37,825 bases of DNA from Syntrophaceae bacterium UBA6112 (GTDB taxonomy: Bacteria > Desulfobacterota > Syntrophia > Syntrophales > UBA5619). The stretch is taken from contig DIWG01000082.1 in the NCBI GenBank assembly GCA_002423465.1, positions 6,366 to 44,190 on the forward strand, read 5' to 3'. The notes under the pieces are model-generated. The model saw only the letters and a list, made by a program, of their open reading frames with translations, did no database searches and was not told where the DNA came from. Both the position numbers and the translations under genes were made by a program. Positions 15,093 through 22,347 of the stretch are shown here, piece by piece. Every line of letters starts with the position of its first letter. Position 1 is the stretch's first letter.

Positions 15093-16208
15093 TCACAAGT
15101 TCGCCATCGCCGAGTGTTCGATCCGGGCGTCGATGATGAGATCCGCGCCCCGGCGGGTGATTCGGTGAAAGGAAAAACCGAGGGCGTCGTCCATCTTCCG
15201 GATGCCCAGTTCTCCGACGGCGTTGATCCCAACGCCTACGATCTTCGGCGCAAGGACGACCAGGAGGCGGTCGACGAGGTTTTCCTTTAAGAACGAGGTG
15301 GCTACGGAGGCGCCTCCCTCGACGAGGAGGGAAGAGATTTCCCGTTTCCCAAGCAGCGTCAGAAGCGCATGCAGATCGATGCGCCCTGTCGCATCCTCAC
15401 CGATCTCCAGGACCTCAAATCCCTTCCTCTCCAGAAGACGCCGCCCTTCCGCCGGGGCGCACCGGGTCGAGGCCACAAGCGTCCGCGTCCCGGCGGAAAA
15501 AATGTTCGCATGCGGTGAAAGACGCAGCCTGGAATCGAGGACGATCCGGAGAGGATCCCGGCCTCGGACAAGACGGCAGGTGAGTTCCGGATTGTCGGCG
15601 AGGATGGTGCCCGCGCCGACGAGGATCGCGTCGTGGGCCGCCCTCAACCGATGGGCAAAACGGAGTGAGGCGGGAGAACTGATCCAGCGCGAGTTGCCGG
15701 TGGCGGTCGCGATCCGGCCGTCCAGGGTCTGGGCGAACTTGAGGGTGACATAGGGAAGTCCGGTCCGGATGTATTTGAAAAAGAACCGGTTAATCTCCCG
15801 GCAGGCCGCATTGAGGATGCCGACCTCCGTATCGATGCCGCTTTGCTTCAAGGCCGCGATGCCCCTTCCGGAGACGACAGGGTTGGGATCGACGGCGCCG
15901 ATGACCACGCGTCCGGGGCGGCACGCGATCAGGGTTTCCGTGCAGGGAGGGGTCCGGCCGTGATGGCTGCATGGCTCCAGCGTGATGTAGAAAGTCGCCC
16001 CCGCGGCGTTTTCCGTCGCGTCGTTAATGGCATTGATCTCGGCGTGGTTTTCGCCACAGCAGCGGTGCCAGCCCTCGCCGATGACCCGGCCGTCCCGGAC
16101 GATTACCGCGCCGACCAGCGGATTCGGGCTGACCTTTCCTTCCCCTTTCCGTGCCAGCGCAAGGGCGCGGCGCATGAACCGCTCATCGGTCGAACGTTTT
16201 CTCTCCAT
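15093..16208 (-). CDS. ribD: Bifunctional riboflavin biosynthesis deaminase/reductase
   Basis: The 371-residue protein catalyses two consecutive steps of riboflavin synthesis. Its N-terminal deaminase acts on diaminohydroxyphosphoribosylaminopyrimidine and its C-terminal reductase on the resulting pyrimidinone. The deaminase zinc site is seen in ENHAEINAI (about 53-61) and EPCSHHGRTPPC (about 77-88). The reductase begins near PYVTLKFAQTLDGRIA (about 151-166) and includes LVEGGASVATSFLKENLVD (about 307-325). AAGAGGG six bases before the ATG at 16208 supports that start. This start makes the gene overlap the upstream 99-residue gene by 26 bases. No ribE or ribBA follows in the window. Confidence 0.95.
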   Translation of the reverse strand: MERKRSTDERFMRRALALARKGEGKVSPNPLVGAVIVRDGRVIGEGWHRCCGENHAEINAINDATENAAGATFYITLEPCSHHGRTPPCTETLIACRPGRVVIGAVDPNPVVSGRGIAALKQSGIDTEVGILNAACREINRFFFKYIRTGLPYVTLKFAQTLDGRIATATGNSRWISSPASLRFAHRLRAAHDAILVGAGTILADNPELTCRLVRGRDPLRIVLDSRLRLSPHANIFSAGTRTLVASTRCAPAEGRRLLERKGFEVLEIGEDATGRIDLHALLTLLGKREISSLLVEGGASVATSFLKENLVDRLLVVLAPKIVGVGINAVGELGIRKMDDALGFSFHRITRRGADLIIDARIEHSAMANL

Positions 16209-16482
16209 CCATATCCCTCTTCAGATACTCTCTCAGCGCCGGTCGCATGTAAAAATCGTCAAGATCGAAACGTTTCAGGGCTTCCGTAAATAGCTCTATT
16301 TTTTTGCGGACGGATGCCTTGGAATGAATGATCATCCTATATTGATCCCCGATTCGACAAAAGCCGCCAAAGGTGGACGGGTCTTCATTCCTCTTGGCTT
16401 CGTACTGGATCTGAATATTCAGCCTGCTGGCGAGATCTTCAAGCTGGATCAGAAGTTCTTCATGGGTCATGGCTTTGGCCAT
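16183..16482 (-). CDS. Conserved-looking small hypothetical protein
   Basis: The 99-residue protein starts MAKAMTHEELLIQLEDLASRL and has a central FGGFCRIGDQYRMIIHSKAS segment and a basic C terminus (YMRPALREYLKRDM). I do not recognise a named family. It has no signal peptide or membrane segment. The gene overlaps ribD by 26 bases on the same strand, so it is probably the first gene of that operon and translationally coupled to it. Composition and codon pattern look like a real gene. A function in riboflavin metabolism is possible but only by association. Confidence 0.7.
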   Translation of the reverse strand: MAKAMTHEELLIQLEDLASRLNIQIQYEAKRNEDPSTFGGFCRIGDQYRMIIHSKASVRKKIELFTEALKRFDLDDFYMRPALREYLKRDMDGEKTFDR

Positions 16483-16639
16483 TTCCTCCGCTCGATTCTA
16501 TTCCTGAAAACAGCCCGGAACGGCGCAAGGTCGACTTCGTCCAATGTCCATAGGTCATTTAGACGTCTGATTTGTACCACCAAAATGCCCAAAGGCGCAA
16601 GATCATCTTAAAAAGATCCTATTGTTTCTGAATGTCTCA

Positions 16640-16668
16640 TTGACAGGGAATGGTGTTGCCCTTATATT
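16640..16668 (+). promoter_or_regulatory. Strong sigma70-like promoter for the cNMP-binding/cupin operon
   Basis: Consensus TTGACA at 16640-16645, a 17-base spacer and TATATT at 16663-16668 (five of six -10 bases). It would start RNA near 16675 and give a roughly 220-base leader that contains the second palindromic element. The 16483-16896 gap otherwise has no gene. Confidence 0.65.
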
Positions 16669-16706
16669 GTGGCCAAATCATTCGGATGGCTTGCCATACG
16701 GAAATG

Positions 16707-16836
16707 GAGAGCTTTGAAAATCCACCCTCTTTGTCATTCCCGCGAAGGCGGGAATCCAGAAGATCTCGAAAGGACTGGATTCCTGCTTCCGCAGGAATGA
16801 CAGTTTACAAAGTTTGCGCAGAAATTCAAAGGTCTC
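16707..16836. repeat. Palindromic interspersed element, copy 2 (MITE-like)
   Basis: The ends GAGAGCTTTGA (16707-16717) and TCAAAGGTCTC (16826-16836) differ from a perfect inverted repeat at one base. Like copy 1, it holds the GTCATTCCCGCG...CGGGAATCC hairpin (about 16733-16757) and the GGATTCCTGC...GCAGGAATGAC hairpin (about 16777-16801). It is 130 bp long, non-coding, and ends 60 bases before the start of the cNMP-binding protein gene. Confidence 0.85.
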
Positions 16837-16896
16837 AAACGGACAATCACGGGAGTTGTGAAGTCGGACCTTCCTTAGAAGAGGAAGAAATAAATC

Positions 16897-17286
16897 ATGT
16901 TTCAAGTTGCAGCATATGAAAACTACCAGGATGGGGCGTTCATCTTCGAAGATGGGAGCAACGGAGACTGGGTTTATATCGTTGAAGAAGGAGAGGTCGA
17001 GATTTCCAAGCAAATCGGCGAACGAAAGATCGTCATCGCGGTTATGAAACCGGGTGAATTGTTCGGTGAGCTTTCCTACATCGGCAAGATGGCCCGTACC
17101 GCAAATGCCAAGGCGATCGGACCGACCGTGGTTGGTGTGCTGGATCGCGATTTTCTCGATCGAGAGTTCAACAAGATGCCTGCCGATTTTCAGTTCATGC
17201 TCACGAAGATGGCCCTGAGTTTGAAGATTTCAACGGACAGGATTCTCGCACTCATGTTGGAACAAAGCAAAGGAGAGAAGAAATGA
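16897..17286 (+). CDS. Cyclic-nucleotide-binding-domain protein without DNA-binding domain
   Basis: The 129-residue protein consists almost only of a cNMP-binding beta-barrel. The GSNGDWVYIVEEGEVEI segment (about 20-36) and the phosphate-binding cassette GELFGELSYIGKMARTANA (about 53-71, with Glu and the phosphate-contacting Arg) are clear. A C-terminal helix follows. No helix-turn-helix is present, so it is not a Crp-type regulator by itself. It could be a stand-alone nucleotide sensor that acts through a partner. Its stop overlaps the ATG of the cupin gene by four bases, so the two are co-translated. Ligand (cAMP, cGMP or none) cannot be told. Confidence 0.85.
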   Translation: MFQVAAYENYQDGAFIFEDGSNGDWVYIVEEGEVEISKQIGERKIVIAVMKPGELFGELSYIGKMARTANAKAIGPTVVGVLDRDFLDREFNKMPADFQFMLTKMALSLKISTDRILALMLEQSKGEKK

Positions 17287-17738
17287 TCAGCGGGGTAATG
17301 ATAAAGAAACTGAAGGTGATTTCCGACGAGCGGGGCCGGTTGATGGAGATCCTGCGCGCTGATGACGAGATGTTCCGGAATTTCGGCCAGGTCTATATGA
17401 CAACCGCCTATCCGGGGGTGGTCAAGGGGTGGCACTACCATAAAGTGCAGTCCGACAACATGGCGGTCGTACGGGGAATGATGAAGATCGTCCTGTATGA
17501 CGGGCGGGAGGGTTCCGCGACCTTCGGCGAGGTCAATGAGTTCTTCGCCGGGGTTCACAATCCGATCCTCGTCCACATTCCCCCCTTCGTCTATCACGGC
17601 TTCAAATGCGTCTCGACGGAGGAGGCGATCGTCGTCAACACCCCGACAGAACCTTACAGTTACAAGGAACCGGATGAATTCCGGGTTCATCCCCACGACA
17701 ATGATATCCCCTACGATTGGGGGCGAAAGGACGGCTAA
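17283..17738 (+). CDS. Cupin-fold sugar epimerase/isomerase, dTDP-4-dehydrorhamnose 3,5-epimerase-like
   Basis: The 151-residue protein resembles the RmlC family. It has DERGRLMEILR (about 15-25), the substrate-site GWHYHKVQSDNMAVVRG (about 49-65) with the expected His pair, and IPPFVYHGF (about 99-107). Such enzymes epimerise or isomerise 4-keto-6-deoxysugar nucleotides for surface polysaccharides. It is shorter than canonical RmlC (about 180-190) and belongs to the WbbB/FdtA-like cupin relatives, so the precise substrate is open. It is coupled to the cNMP-binding gene through the ATGA overlap. AGAGAAG precedes the ATG. Confidence 0.8.
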   Translation: MISGVMIKKLKVISDERGRLMEILRADDEMFRNFGQVYMTTAYPGVVKGWHYHKVQSDNMAVVRGMMKIVLYDGREGSATFGEVNEFFAGVHNPILVHIPPFVYHGFKCVSTEEAIVVNTPTEPYSYKEPDEFRVHPHDNDIPYDWGRKDG

Positions 17739-17751
17739 GGACGAAGAGCTG

Positions 17752-17813
17752 AGTGCTGAGTGCTAAGTGCTGAGCACTCAGTCCTCAGTCCTAAGCACGC
17801 AGCACTATTTTTT
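17752..17813. terminator. Heptamer-array hairpin with T run (terminator-like)
   Basis: Eight consecutive 7-base units run from 17751 to 17806, variants of GAGTGCT in the left half and of CAGTCCT/CAGCACT in the right half. The left 20 bases (17752-17771) pair with the right 20 bases (17787-17806) at 16 positions. A run of six T follows. It sits between the cupin gene and pilD and probably ends the former. The form is a tandem repeat that has become an inverted repeat. Confidence 0.6.
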
Positions 17814-17826
17814 AAGGTGAATCGGT

Positions 17827-18603
17827 ATGTTCTCGACCTTGTGGCTGACGGTCGTCTTTACCGTGGTGGGCGCCGCCGTGGGGAGTTTTCTCAACGTCTG
17901 CATCAGCCGCATTCCGGAGGGTCTTTCGATCGTTACGCCTCCCTCCCGCTGCCCGCTATGCGGCCACCCGATCCGCTTTTATGATAATGTCCCGATGATC
18001 AGTTTTCTGCTGCTCGGGGGAAAATGCCGCGACTGCCGGGGGAAAATCTCCTTCCGCTATCCGCTGATCGAACTGCTGACGGCGCTCTTCGCCTGGATTC
18101 TGTTCCACCGATTCGGCCTGACGCCGGCCTTTCCCGCCGTCTTCATTTTCGTCTGCACTCTGATCGTCATCAGCTTCATCGACCTCGATCACCAGATCAT
18201 CCCCCACGTCCTCACCCTGAGCGGGATTCCGGTCTTCGCGGTTCTGGCCGTCCTGTTTATGGGGCTAACCGCCATTGACGCCTTTCTCGGCGTCATGATC
18301 GGCGCCGGCATCCTCTATTTCGTCGCCGTTTACTATGAGGCGCTGACGGGACGAGAGGGAATGGGGGGCGGGGACGTCAACCTGCTGGCCATGCTGGGGG
18401 CGTTTCTCGGCTGGAAATCGCTTCTCTTCATTCTCCTGGTCAGCTCGCTTCTCGGGGCCGTTGTCGGTCTTGCGTTCATCCTGTTCAAGGGCAAGGACAT
18501 GAAGTATGCGGTCCCGTTCGGCCCTTTTCTCTGTCTGGCGGCCGTCATCTATCTTTTCTTCGGAGGCAATCTGATCGCGCTTTTCCTTCCCCCGCGGATT
18601 TGA
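17827..18603 (+). CDS. pilD: Type IV prepilin peptidase / N-methyltransferase
   Basis: The 258-residue membrane enzyme cleaves the leader of type IV pilins and pseudopilins and N-methylates the new N terminus. It has AVGSFLNVCISRIP near the N terminus, the zinc-type CPLCGH and CRDCRG pairs (about 41-73), FIDLDHQIIP (about 118-127) with the first catalytic aspartate, and GMGGGDVNLLAMLGAFLG (about 178-195) with the second. AAGGTGA lies at 17814-17820 ahead of the ATG. It precedes the minor pilin genes and provides the enzyme that processes them. Confidence 0.95.
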   Translation: MFSTLWLTVVFTVVGAAVGSFLNVCISRIPEGLSIVTPPSRCPLCGHPIRFYDNVPMISFLLLGGKCRDCRGKISFRYPLIELLTALFAWILFHRFGLTPAFPAVFIFVCTLIVISFIDLDHQIIPHVLTLSGIPVFAVLAVLFMGLTAIDAFLGVMIGAGILYFVAVYYEALTGREGMGGGDVNLLAMLGAFLGWKSLLFILLVSSLLGAVVGLAFILFKGKDMKYAVPFGPFLCLAAVIYLFFGGNLIALFLPPRI

Positions 18604-18697
18604 AAAGCAGTTCCCATCTTCTCCCCCTTGGCGCTGCGAATGTGAATAAAATCATCAGGAATGTGTGATGCTGATCATTTCGGTCCGAGGTTTCCTG

Positions 18698-18727
18698 TTG
18701 ACATTGCATTCCAATATCTTTTATGAT
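18698..18727 (+). promoter_or_regulatory. Strong promoter of the minor pilin operon
   Basis: TTGACA at 18698-18703, an 18-base spacer, and TATGAT at 18722-18727. The in-frame ATG at 18723 lies inside the -10 hexamer, so it cannot be the start of the first pilin. The ATG at 18750 is the start, and transcription should begin near 18735. Confidence 0.7.
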
Positions 18728-18749
18728 GCGGCCAACGGCGGGTTTCCTA

Positions 18750-19208
18750 ATGAAAAGATTCAGTAAAATAGGTTTTACATTGATCGAGCTGATGATCGTG
18801 ATCGCGATCATGGGAATCGTGTCGGCCATTGCCGCTCCGAATTTTATGAATTACATGGCGGAGAGAAGGCTGAACGGCGCCGCCCGGATGGTCATGTCCG
18901 ATCTGATGGCGGCGAGACAGAAGGCGGTAACCCAGAACAATGAATTCAAGGTTTTTTTTGATGTAAATAACCACGCATACACCATTCTGGATGACAACAA
19001 CGGCAACGGCTCGGCGGACACGGGGGAAACGACCGAGGTTCGAGATATCCAGCAGGACTATTATGATGTTACGTTTACGGCATCGGGGAACCCCATTTTC
19101 TTCCCAAGGGGAACGGCCAGCAATAAAACCGTGACCCTGACCAGTTCGAGAACGGGGACATCGAAGCAAGTGAAGGTGGCCATTACCGGTCGAGTGATGA
19201 TCAACTGA
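18750..19208 (+). CDS. Type IV pilus minor pilin, GspH/FimT type
   Basis: The 152-residue prepilin starts MKRFSKIGFTLIELMIVIAI. The peptidase site is after the glycine at about residue 8, with Phe+1 and Glu+5 (FTLIE), and the hydrophobic helix continues to about 35. The remainder has the FimT/GspH-type globular domain: RRLNGAARMVMSDLMAARQKAVTQN at about 38-62, then beta strands. These minor pilins prime assembly of type IV pili. It heads an operon with PilV, PilW and PilX types under a promoter just upstream. A short signal leader of eight residues is the usual size. Confidence 0.9.
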   Translation: MKRFSKIGFTLIELMIVIAIMGIVSAIAAPNFMNYMAERRLNGAARMVMSDLMAARQKAVTQNNEFKVFFDVNNHAYTILDDNNGNGSADTGETTEVRDIQQDYYDVTFTASGNPIFFPRGTASNKTVTLTSSRTGTSKQVKVAITGRVMIN

Positions 19209-19231
19209 TATTCCTTCATCCAGGGGATTCG

Positions 19232-19663
19232 ATGACAGACGGAGATGTTGGAATGAAAAGAACCCTGCCCAGGAGTGGAAACCACGGCGGCTTTACGCTG
19301 ATCGAGATCCTGATCACGATTTTTCTGCTCGTCGTCGCTCTTGTGGGGTTGGCCTCCGTGACCGTCTCGGTGATCAAGGGCAACGACCTGAGCAAGATGA
19401 TGACCACGGCAACGACGCTGGCCAAGGACAAGATGGAGGAGATCAAGAATTCGGCCGCAACGCAAACCGGTTACGACGCCCTGGCCGGCGGCAGTGCAAC
19501 GGCGGAAGCCATCTACACCAGAACCTGGGCCATCGGCGCGGTAGGGGCTTCGGCACCAGACAACGACCAGACAAAGATGAAGAAGATTACGGTGACGGTC
19601 ACCTGGAGCTGGAACGGGCAGAACCATACCGTGACGCTCAACACAATCGTTTCACGGCCATAG
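19232..19663 (+). CDS. Type IV pilus minor pilin, PilV type
   Basis: The 143-residue prepilin has a leader of about 20 residues ending HGG, followed by FTLIEILITIFLLVVALVGLA. The position +5 glutamate and hydrophobic helix match the family, and the short conserved KMEEIKN and the C-terminal WSWNGQNHTVTL fit PilV. AGGGG lies before the ATG at 19232; an internal ATG at 19253 would give a shorter, more usual leader of 13 residues. Gene spacing from FimT is 23 bases. It is expected to form the pilus tip or initiation complex with the FimT, PilW and PilX proteins. Confidence 0.88.
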   Translation: MTDGDVGMKRTLPRSGNHGGFTLIEILITIFLLVVALVGLASVTVSVIKGNDLSKMMTTATTLAKDKMEEIKNSAATQTGYDALAGGSATAEAIYTRTWAIGAVGASAPDNDQTKMKKITVTVTWSWNGQNHTVTLNTIVSRP

Positions 19664-19685
19664 AGAGCAAAAGCGGGATCACTCC

Positions 19686-20873
19686 ATGCCATTTCGACAG
19701 ATGAAACCGGGGACAACCAGCCAGAACCGAAGGGGAATTTCAGGATTCCCGAGCATGCGCGAGGGGGCGAGACGGGGAACCTCCGGCTTTACGCTCCTCG
19801 AGCTGTTGATCTCCCTCGTGATCGGCATGGTCGTCCTCGGGGCGATTTACGCCGTTTTCACCATTCAGAACAAGCATTTCACCAGCCAGGAACAGATCGC
19901 CGAGATGCAGCAGATCGCGAGAACGGCGATGGATGGAATGTCGCAGGAACTGACGATGGCGGGGTACGATCCGAACAAATCGCTCCCCACGCCCGCACCC
20001 GCGAACGCCGCCATCACGGCAGCGGATGCGATCTCCATCAGTTTCACATCAGATCTCAACGGAAACAGCGTAACGACGGATACAAACGAGAGCGTGACGT
20101 ATGCCTTTGATGCCACAAATTTTCGGATAACCAGAAATACGGGCGGCGGCGCTCAACCCTTTGCGGAAAATATCCAGGATTTAACGATGACCTACTACGA
20201 TGCAGCCGGAGCGGTGACGACCACACCGGCCGACATCCGTCGGATTCAGATCAGCATCACGGTGCGTACCGCTAAGCCTGATCCAAGCTATACGACGAAC
20301 GGCGGCTACCGCACCTACACCTTGACCTCTTTCGTGATGCCGCGGAACCTGACTACGTCGACGACGGGCGGCACATCTACGGCAACAACAGCGGCCACTA
20401 CAGCGGCAACAACGGCGGCCACCACCACAGCGACAACGGTTGCGACCACTGCATCAACGACGACGGCCACCACCACAGCGACAACGGTTGCGACCACTGC
20501 AGAAACGACGGCGGCCACCACCGCTGCGACAACGGTTGCGACGACGGCGGCCACCACCGCGGCTACGACCGCAACCACGACGGTCGCCCCTGTAGGAGGC
20601 GACGCGACGATCTCCACACCGATGGTGAGTGAAACGAAGAAGGGAAGAAGCAATACCATCAGCGCCACGATCTCACATCCGGACGGCGTCAACGATGTCC
20701 AGTGCTGCTTCCAAAGCACCTGTTCGGCGATGACGCTGAGCGGCGCCACCTATTCCGCCACGTTTACAAATCCGAGCAGTCAAGGCGTTCTTGTGGTCTA
20801 TACCATTCAGTTTACAGATAATTTCGGCGTGATTCGTGTCGCGGTATATTCGTTTACGACGACGCCCAACTAA
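19686..20873 (+). CDS. PilW-type minor pilin with Thr-rich repeat linker and C-terminal beta domain
   Basis: The 395-residue prepilin has the processing site SGFTLLELLISLVIGMVVL at about 33-51, with Glu at +5. The leader from the ATG at 19686 is long (34 residues); the ATG at 19755 gives a usual 11-residue leader. The first 230 or so residues match PilW. From about residue 231 to 300 follows a stretch almost entirely of Thr, Ala and Val, built from a 16-residue unit of TTATT type encoded by a 48-bp repeat. After it comes a domain of about 90 residues with a Cys pair (QCCFQSTC) and ending AVYSFTTTPN, looking like an immunoglobulin-like or binding fold. This tail is not part of ordinary PilW. 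Confidence 0.85.
   Translation: MPFRQMKPGTTSQNRRGISGFPSMREGARRGTSGFTLLELLISLVIGMVVLGAIYAVFTIQNKHFTSQEQIAEMQQIARTAMDGMSQELTMAGYDPNKSLPTPAPANAAITAADAISISFTSDLNGNSVTTDTNESVTYAFDATNFRITRNTGGGAQPFAENIQDLTMTYYDAAGAVTTTPADIRRIQISITVRTAKPDPSYTTNGGYRTYTLTSFVMPRNLTTSTTGGTSTATTAATTAATTAATTTATTVATTASTTTATTTATTVATTAETTAATTAATTVATTAATTAATTATTTVAPVGGDATISTPMVSETKKGRSNTISATISHPDGVNDVQCCFQSTCSAMTLSGATYSATFTNPSSQGVLVVYTIQFTDNFGVIRVAVYSFTTTPN
20417..20548 (+). repeat. 48-bp minisatellite in the pilW coding sequence
   Basis: The string GGCCACCACC recurs at 20417, 20465 and 20513, exactly 48 bp apart; a further truncated unit starts at 20549. Each unit is 16 codons (mainly Thr, Ala, Val), so gain or loss of whole units keeps the reading frame. 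The wider Thr-rich tract runs from about 20377 to 20586. Confidence 0.85.
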
Positions 20874-20910
20874 TCCATTTGGGCATCGGAGAAAAGATAG
20901 AAGGTGTTCT

Positions 20911-22011
20911 ATGAAGACAAGCCATGGACGTAACACAATCGGCGACGAAAAGGGGATGGTCCTCATCACGGCCCTTCTTCTGATCACCGTCCTCGTCCTT
21001 CTCGGATCGACGGGGATCATGACGACGACGACGGACATGAAGATCTCAACCAACTACAAGGGGAGCGTCATGTCGCTTTACGACGCCGAAGCGGGTGTCC
21101 ATTATACGATCGGCGGCATCCGGAATTCCGTGATCTCCCTTCCAACGAGCGGGACATCCACCCCGACCCTCACCGCGCCGACCGGTTTTTCCTTCAGCGG
21201 AATCACGCTCGAACCTGTTCCCGGCTCGACAAATCAGTACCTCATTACTTCAATCGGGAACGCCGCCAACGGCGCCAAAAAGGAACTCAAAGTGGTTTTC
21301 AAGAGGAGTTCGCTAATTCCGGCCGGGGCGGACGGTGCCGTGGCCATGTACGGTGGCGGTCCACAGGTCGAATTTAAAACGGGTGGAGCTGGCAGCGATC
21401 TGAATGTTGACGGTAACGATTATCCCATTCCAGTCAACCCAAGCTGCAACGGCAACGCTTGCCGGACGACGGCGTTGCCTACAGGAGCGAAACCGGGTCT
21501 TTACACGCCTTCCGAAGACCCGTTCCTGACGGGGAATTTCGCCGACCATCTGGGGGGGGGGCCTCCCGCGAAGCAAATAGGCGGCGGCAGCCATACGAAT
21601 GCGGAGTGGCAGGATTTTGTTGATATGATCCTCAGCGACAGCAGCCTGTACCAGAATACCTTGGGCACACGGGCCAATCCCGCCGTGACTGTTGTGCCGG
21701 GCGGTTCCATGATGAACGGTACGTCCAACGGCGCCGGAATTCTCATCGTTCAGGATGGCGGCGAGTTTAAGATGGCCGGCAATTCCTGTTTTGAAGGCAT
21801 CGTCATCCTGCTGGGCAACGGTACCCTCACATCGACGGGAACGGCTATTGTGTACGGTTCCGTCGTGACGATCAGTCACACGAGCAAACTGGTGGATGCC
21901 AAAGGATCGACTGATCTGTATTACAGCTCTGCGGCTCTCTCGAACCTGGCCAACATCGGCTCGCTGCAAACGATCCATCTTACCTCCTGGAAAGATACCG
22001 CGATCAATTGA
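20911..22011 (+). CDS. PilX-type minor pilin
   Basis: The 366-residue protein begins MKTSHGRNTIGDEKGMVLITALLLITVLVL. Position +1 after the glycine is Met and +5 is Thr, not Glu, as in GspK/PilX-type tip subunits. The long soluble domain is Gly- and Ser-rich with short repeats of GNG/GGT type, such as VVPGGSMMNGTSNGAGILI. It suggests a beta-helix-like fold. AAGGTG lies just before the ATG at 20911; the earlier in-frame ATG at 20836 overlaps the PilW gene and is rejected. The gene contains a ten-base run of G (21552-21561). No PilY1-like adhesin gene follows, which is unusual for this operon type. Confidence 0.85.
   Translation: MKTSHGRNTIGDEKGMVLITALLLITVLVLLGSTGIMTTTTDMKISTNYKGSVMSLYDAEAGVHYTIGGIRNSVISLPTSGTSTPTLTAPTGFSFSGITLEPVPGSTNQYLITSIGNAANGAKKELKVVFKRSSLIPAGADGAVAMYGGGPQVEFKTGGAGSDLNVDGNDYPIPVNPSCNGNACRTTALPTGAKPGLYTPSEDPFLTGNFADHLGGGPPAKQIGGGSHTNAEWQDFVDMILSDSSLYQNTLGTRANPAVTVVPGGSMMNGTSNGAGILIVQDGGEFKMAGNSCFEGIVILLGNGTLTSTGTAIVYGSVVTISHTSKLVDAKGSTDLYYSSAALSNLANIGSLQTIHLTSWKDTAIN
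21552..21561 (+). repeat. G10 homopolymer in the pilX coding region
   Basis: Ten consecutive G bases encode the Gly-Gly-Gly of HLGGGPPAK. Polymerase slippage at tracts of this length can add or remove a base. A one-base change would frameshift the C-terminal third of the protein (from about residue 214). Confidence 0.9.
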
Positions 22012-22101
22012 ACCAGATTTTTCGAGTGGCAAATACCCAGGCAGATCTGTTTGCAATTAAGTCCAATTGAACAAATTGAAGCGATTGAAATCAACAGAAG
22101 G

Positions 22102-22250
22102 ATGATTTTGGCCAAGATCGAGTTACATCCAAACTTCAAAGATTTTTGAGACGGCTGAACTCTCATAACATCCGGTATTTACTGATTGGAGGTTACGCGG
22201 TAGGTTATCATGGCTATCCACGAGCAACCGGTTCAACCATGAACATCAAT
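22102..22250 (+). pseudogene. Decayed nucleotidyltransferase (MntA/AbiEii-like) N-terminal fragment
   Basis: One reading frame gives MILAKIELHPNFKDF and stops. Shifting by one base inside the T5 run at 22143-22147 resumes with LRRLNSHNIRYLLIGGYAVGYHGYPRATG. Together these form the start of the small nucleotidyltransferase family seen in toxin-antitoxin and abortive-infection pairs, whose next residues normally contain the metal-binding Asp pair. Here the sequence turns into STMNINGF and is lost. It is a frameshifted, truncated relic. No partner gene is present. Confidence 0.7.
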
Positions 22251-22347
22251 GGATTTCGTGATCAAATTTCCTTGACTCCAAATCCGGATCAAGATAAGTT
22301 CCCACACAAACTGCAATGGGAAACGCCTGCTTAGGGGGTTTGGGAAC

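Noticed and set aside
20417..20586. Regular 48-bp repeats considered as a CRISPR array
   Set aside because: Units are contiguous, in frame with pilW and lack distinct spacers; no cas genes.
22198..22212. GCGGTAGG considered as an ops/JUMPstart element for the NusG paralog
   Set aside because: It lies inside the nucleotidyltransferase relic and lacks the full ops consensus.
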